This document shows, in pieces, positions 60,191 through 64,000 of a stretch of DNA of 64,000 nucleotides. The notes beneath the pieces were generated by a model that was not told where the DNA came from, did no database searches, and saw only the letters and a list, made by a program, of their open reading frames with translations. Source of the DNA: Betaproteobacteria bacterium (GTDB taxonomy: Bacteria > Pseudomonadota > Gammaproteobacteria > Burkholderiales > Thiobacteraceae); contig JAHECG010000002.1 of the NCBI GenBank assembly GCA_024641855.1, forward strand, positions 30,573-94,572. The letters run 5' to 3'. Numbering within the stretch: position 1 is the first letter of the stretch; each line of letters begins with the position of its first letter. The position numbers were made by a program, and so were the translations under genes.

Positions 60191-62599
60191 TCAATGTTTG
60201 ACGACTGTAGTCGGCTTTTCCTCGATCTTCGTTGGTGGTGTCGCAGGCGCTTCATCCGGCAACGATTGCGGCTTGCGCTCCAACGCATACTCCAAGACTT
60301 GATCAATCCAACGTACTGGATGCAACTCAAGTTTGTTTTTAATATTGTCCGGTATGTCAGCCAAGTCCTTCGTATTTTCTTGGGGGATCAAAACGGTTTT
60401 AATTCCACCACGATGTGCTGCAAGCAACTTTTCCTTTAATCCACCAATCGGCAATACTTCGCCACGCAGCGTGATTTCCCCGGTCATGGCTACATCGGCA
60501 CGAACGGGGATGCCGGTAAGTACCGATACCATTGCAGTACAAATTGCGATGCCCGCACTGGGGCCATCTTTAGGCGTCGCGCCTTCTGGCAAATGGATAT
60601 GGATATCATTGTTTTGGTAAAAGTCCTCCGGAATGCCTAGCTTCTTAGATCTGCTACGCACCACTGACAATGCCGCTTGTATCGATTCTTGCATCACATC
60701 ACCTAGTTTTCCCGTGGTGATTGTTTTGCCTCTACCAGGTATTTTGACGGATTCAATCGTTAGCAACTCACCGCCCACTTCGGTCCAAGCCAAACCAGTG
60801 ACCTGCCCCACTTGATTCGCTTTTTCAGCCATACCATAACTGAAACGCCGAACACCCAAAAACTTATCCAAATTGCGCGCGCTGACGGTAATTTTGTTGG
60901 CCTTTTTATCGACCAACAAAGATTTCACCACCTTGCGACAAATTTTGGCGATTTCACGTTCCAGACTACGCACACCCGCTTCACGCGTGTAATAGCGAAC
61001 AATGTCACGAATCGCGCTCTGTGTAACGCTAATCTCACCCTGCTTCAAACCATGCGTCTTAATCTGCTTTTGTAATAGATAATTGATCGCGATATTTATC
61101 TTTTCGTCTTCCGTATAGCCGGCCAGACGAATCACTTCCATTCGATCGAGTAGTGGCGCCGGAATATTTAAGGAATTGGCGGTTGCCACGAACATTACCT
61201 CAGACAAATCAAATTCGACTTCAACATAATGATCTACAAATGTGTGGTTTTGCTCAGGATCCAGCACTTCCAATAATGCGGAAGAAGGATCACCACGAAA
61301 ATCTGACCCCATTTTGTCCACTTCATCAAGCAAGAACAGTGGATTGCGAACACCGACTTTCGTCATGCTTTGCAAAATCTTGCCAGGCATGGATCCAATA
61401 TAAGTACGGCGATGACCGCGTATTTCAGCTTCGTCGCGCACCCCACCTAAAGCCATCCGCACATATTTACGGTTAGTTGCTTTGGCAATGGACTGCCCGA
61501 GTGACGTTTTACCAACACCAGGCGGGCCCACCAAACAAAGAATCGGCGCCTTGAGTTTATCCACCCGCTGTTGCACTGCAAGATACTCAATAATGCGTTC
61601 TTTGACCCGATCAAGGCCAAAATGATCCTCATTCAACACGTCTTCAGCACGGCTCAAATCTTTGCTGATTTTGCTCTTTTTACGCCACGGTAAATTGACG
61701 ATAGTCTCGACAAAATTACGTACTACAGTCGCTTCGGCAGCCATCGGCGACATCATTTTGAGTTTTTTCAGTTCTGACATGGCTTTGGCTTGCGCCTCTT
61801 TCGACATCTTCGACTCAACGACACGTTTCTCTAGATCGTCAAGATCGGCGCCTTCTTCCATGTCGCCCAATTCCTTCTGAATCGCCTTAACTTGTTCATT
61901 CAGATAGTACTCACGCTGGCTCTTCTCCATTTGCCGCTTCACCCGGCCACGAATGCGTTTTTCAACTTGCAAAATATCGATTTCAGCATTGAGTAAACCA
62001 AACAGATGCTCCAGGCGCTCATGCACCGAGAACATTTCAAGAATTTCCTGTTTCTGTTCCAACTTAATAGGTAAATGCGCAGCAATCGTATCCGCAAGAC
62101 GGCCCGCATCATCAATGCTGGCGAGCGAAGTCAGAATTTCGGGTGGTATTTTTTTGTTGAGTTTTACGTACTGATCAAACTCCGTAAAAACACTACGCAT
62201 CAAGGCCAGGGTTTCGTTGTCGGTTGGGGGTTCAATCAATGTGATTTCAGCATCCGCCGCAAAATGCGTTTTCGCATCGATAAAATCACTGATTTGCGCG
62301 CGTTGATTCCCTTCGACCAGCACTTTTACTGTGCCATCCGGTAATTTCAACATTTGCAAAATGCTCGCGACACTACCCACGTGGTAAAGATCATCGGTGG
62401 TGGGCTCGTCTTTCGAAGCAGATTTTTGCGCCACAAGCAAAATATGCTTACCGGCTTCCATCGCAACTTCTAGCGCTTTAATGGATTTCGGACGCCCCAC
62501 GAATAGGGGAATCACGATATGGGGATAGACCACCACATCACGGAGTGGTAACAGGGGTAACGTTACGCGGTCGCCCAGAGTCTCTTGAGGTAAGCTCAT
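60191..62599 (-). CDS. lon: ATP-dependent protease Lon
   Basis: [51 protein letters not shown]; catalytic [11 protein letters not shown]. Confidence 0.99.
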   Translation of the reverse strand: MSLPQETLGDRVTLPLLPLRDVVVYPHIVIPLFVGRPKSIKALEVAMEAGKHILLVAQKSASKDEPTTDDLYHVGSVASILQMLKLPDGTVKVLVEGNQRAQISDFIDAKTHFAADAEITLIEPPTDNETLALMRSVFTEFDQYVKLNKKIPPEILTSLASIDDAGRLADTIAAHLPIKLEQKQEILEMFSVHERLEHLFGLLNAEIDILQVEKRIRGRVKRQMEKSQREYYLNEQVKAIQKELGDMEEGADLDDLEKRVVESKMSKEAQAKAMSELKKLKMMSPMAAEATVVRNFVETIVNLPWRKKSKISKDLSRAEDVLNEDHFGLDRVKERIIEYLAVQQRVDKLKAPILCLVGPPGVGKTSLGQSIAKATNRKYVRMALGGVRDEAEIRGHRRTYIGSMPGKILQSMTKVGVRNPLFLLDEVDKMGSDFRGDPSSALLEVLDPEQNHTFVDHYVEVEFDLSEVMFVATANSLNIPAPLLDRMEVIRLAGYTEDEKINIAINYLLQKQIKTHGLKQGEISVTQSAIRDIVRYYTREAGVRSLEREIAKICRKVVKSLLVDKKANKITVSARNLDKFLGVRRFSYGMAEKANQVGQVTGLAWTEVGGELLTIESVKIPGRGKTITTGKLGDVMQESIQAALSVVRSRSKKLGIPEDFYQNNDIHIHLPEGATPKDGPSAGIAICTAMVSVLTGIPVRADVAMTGEITLRGEVLPIGGLKEKLLAAHRGGIKTVLIPQENTKDLADIPDNIKNKLELHPVRWIDQVLEYALERKPQSLPDEAPATPPTKIEEKPTTVVKH

Positions 62600-62682
62600 A
62601 ATTTATCTGCCTAAGTTAGAAGCGAGTTTAAGTGAGATTGGGGCCTAATCGACTATATCAAGAGCCGATTTGGATTCATTTG

Positions 62683-62710
62683 CAAAACGCCACCGAATGG
62701 TGACGTTTTG
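62683..62710 (-). terminator. Hairpin downstream of clpX
   Basis: CAAAACGCCACC-gaat-GGTGACGTTTTG inverted repeat. Confidence 0.6.
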
Positions 62711-62768
62711 CTCTTGGAAAGAATAGCGGCGCGCTGACGGAAATACTTGAATGGCAAAAATCGTTGAT

Positions 62769-64000
62769 TCACGCGACGCGCGGTTGATCCGCATAAATAA
62801 GCATAGGCTTGGTGTTGTCTTTAATCACATCTTCGTCTAACACCACCTTGGCAACATCTTTAAGCGATGGGAGTTCATACATAATGTCCAGCAGCACATG
62901 TTCCATAATCGATCGTAGGCCGCGTGCGCCAGTCTTACGCGCAAGGGCCTTGCGTGCAATCTCTTCAATCGCACTATCGCGAAACTCCAGTTCAACCCCT
63001 TCCATATTGAAGAGCTTTTGATACTGGCGAACCAAGGCATTCTTCGGTTCAGTTAAGATTTGTACCAGCGCTTTTTCATCCAACTCTTCTAAAGTTGCCA
63101 CGACAGGTAAACGACCCACAAATTCAGGAATCAAACCAAATTTGATCAAATCTTCGGGTTCAACACCGCGCAAAACTTCACCAATAGCTTTTCGATCTTC
63201 TTTACTTTTCACTTGTGCGCCGAAACCGATTCCACCCTTTTCAGAGCGGTTACGAATAACCTTGACCAAACCGTCAAAAGCACCGCCACAAATAAACAAA
63301 ATATTGGACGTATCGACCTGAACAAACTCCTGATTCGGATGTTTGCGTCCCCCTTGTGGTGGCACAGAAGCAACCGTCCCTTCAATCAGTTTCAGCAGGG
63401 CTTGCTGTACACCCTCGCCCGAAACATCGCGCGTAATAGAGGGATTATCCGATTTTCGTGAAATCTTATCAATTTCATCAATATAAACAATTCCTTGCTG
63501 CGCTTTTTCGACGTTGTAATCACACTTTTGCAGCAACTTTTGAATGATATTTTCGACATCTTCACCCACATAGCCAGCTTCAGTAAGCGTAGTGGCATCG
63601 GCGATCACAAAAGGCACATTGAGTAGCCGCGCCAAGGTTTGCGCCAGTAAAGTCTTACCGGATCCCGTTGGGCCAATTAGCAAAATATTGCTTTTGGAAA
63701 GCTCAACTTCGTCGGTTTTAGACGTATTCTTCAACCGTTTGTAATGGTTATAAACGGCAACAGACAGAATTTTCTTTGCTACGTCTTGGCCTATTACATA
63801 TTGACCGAGAATTTGACAGATCTCAGCAGGCGTCGGCAATTCTGTACCGCCTGCCTTCGCACCTGCGTCACCCTGAATTTCTTCTCGGATGATGTCGTTG
63901 CACAAATCAACGCACTCGTCACAAATAAAGACCGATGGGCCCGCGATGAGCTTGCGCACTTCATGCTGGCTTTTACCGCAGAAGGAACAGTAAAGTAATT
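62769..64000 (-). CDS. clpX: ATP-dependent Clp protease ATP-binding subunit ClpX (N-terminus continues beyond window)
   Basis: [51 protein letters not shown]; reading frame continues upstream with zinc-finger [17 protein letters not shown] to position 64000. Confidence 0.99.
   Translation of the reverse strand, partial: LLYCSFCGKSQHEVRKLIAGPSVFICDECVDLCNDIIREEIQGDAGAKAGGTELPTPAEICQILGQYVIGQDVAKKILSVAVYNHYKRLKNTSKTDEVELSKSNILLIGPTGSGKTLLAQTLARLLNVPFVIADATTLTEAGYVGEDVENIIQKLLQKCDYNVEKAQQGIVYIDEIDKISRKSDNPSITRDVSGEGVQQALLKLIEGTVASVPPQGGRKHPNQEFVQVDTSNILFICGGAFDGLVKVIRNRSEKGGIGFGAQVKSKEDRKAIGEVLRGVEPEDLIKFGLIPEFVGRLPVVATLEELDEKALVQILTEPKNALVRQYQKLFNMEGVELEFRDSAIEEIARKALARKTGARGLRSIMEHVLLDIMYELPSLKDVAKVVLDEDVIKDNTKPMLIYADQPRVA

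Noticed and set aside
1-64000. CRISPR arrays, prophage, toxin-antitoxin or restriction systems
   Set aside because: No regularly spaced repeats, cas, phage structural, or defence genes recognised; FHA domain at 33.7 kb is not in a T6SS context.

Overview
Bacterial (betaproteobacteria-like by gene content and order) chromosome window of about 64 kb with dense coding. From left to right: a chemotaxis cluster (PAS/Aer-type receptor fragment, CheW, CheA, CheY, MCP), stress and sulfur-type genes (SRPBCC-like, UspA, a long YeiH-family transporter with an overlooked 40-aa partner ORF, rhodanese), a Ser/Thr kinase-UspA fusion next to a metallophosphoesterase, an alpha-amylase family enzyme, and a type II secretion locus (gspC-G and gspH-N, + strand). 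The T2SS locus is interrupted by a 14.4-kb, tightly overlapping seven-gene cluster on the - strand (20261-34657). That cluster looks like a complete transenvelope electron conduit: diheme membrane cytochrome b, FHA-TM-decaheme cytochrome, tandem GlcG/HbpS-like lipoprotein, SH3-bearing beta-barrel porin, decaheme-LVIVD propeller cytochrome, small multiheme cytochrome, and a FAD / 2x cNMP-binding / 4x[4Fe-4S] oxidoreductase. After it come a TonB receptor/orphan ABC_sub_bind protein/GGDEF-EAL operon, dnaQ, rnhA, a methyltransferase, gloB, mltD, a Yej-like peptide ABC transporter, fabI, ppiD, tRNA-Asp, tRNA-Val, hupB, lon and clpX (partial). The main candidate for a little-described system is the electron-transfer cluster, which carries cytoplasmic regulatory modules (FHA, cNMP) and is embedded in the T2SS locus. 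All calls come from reading motifs by eye. No database search was run.
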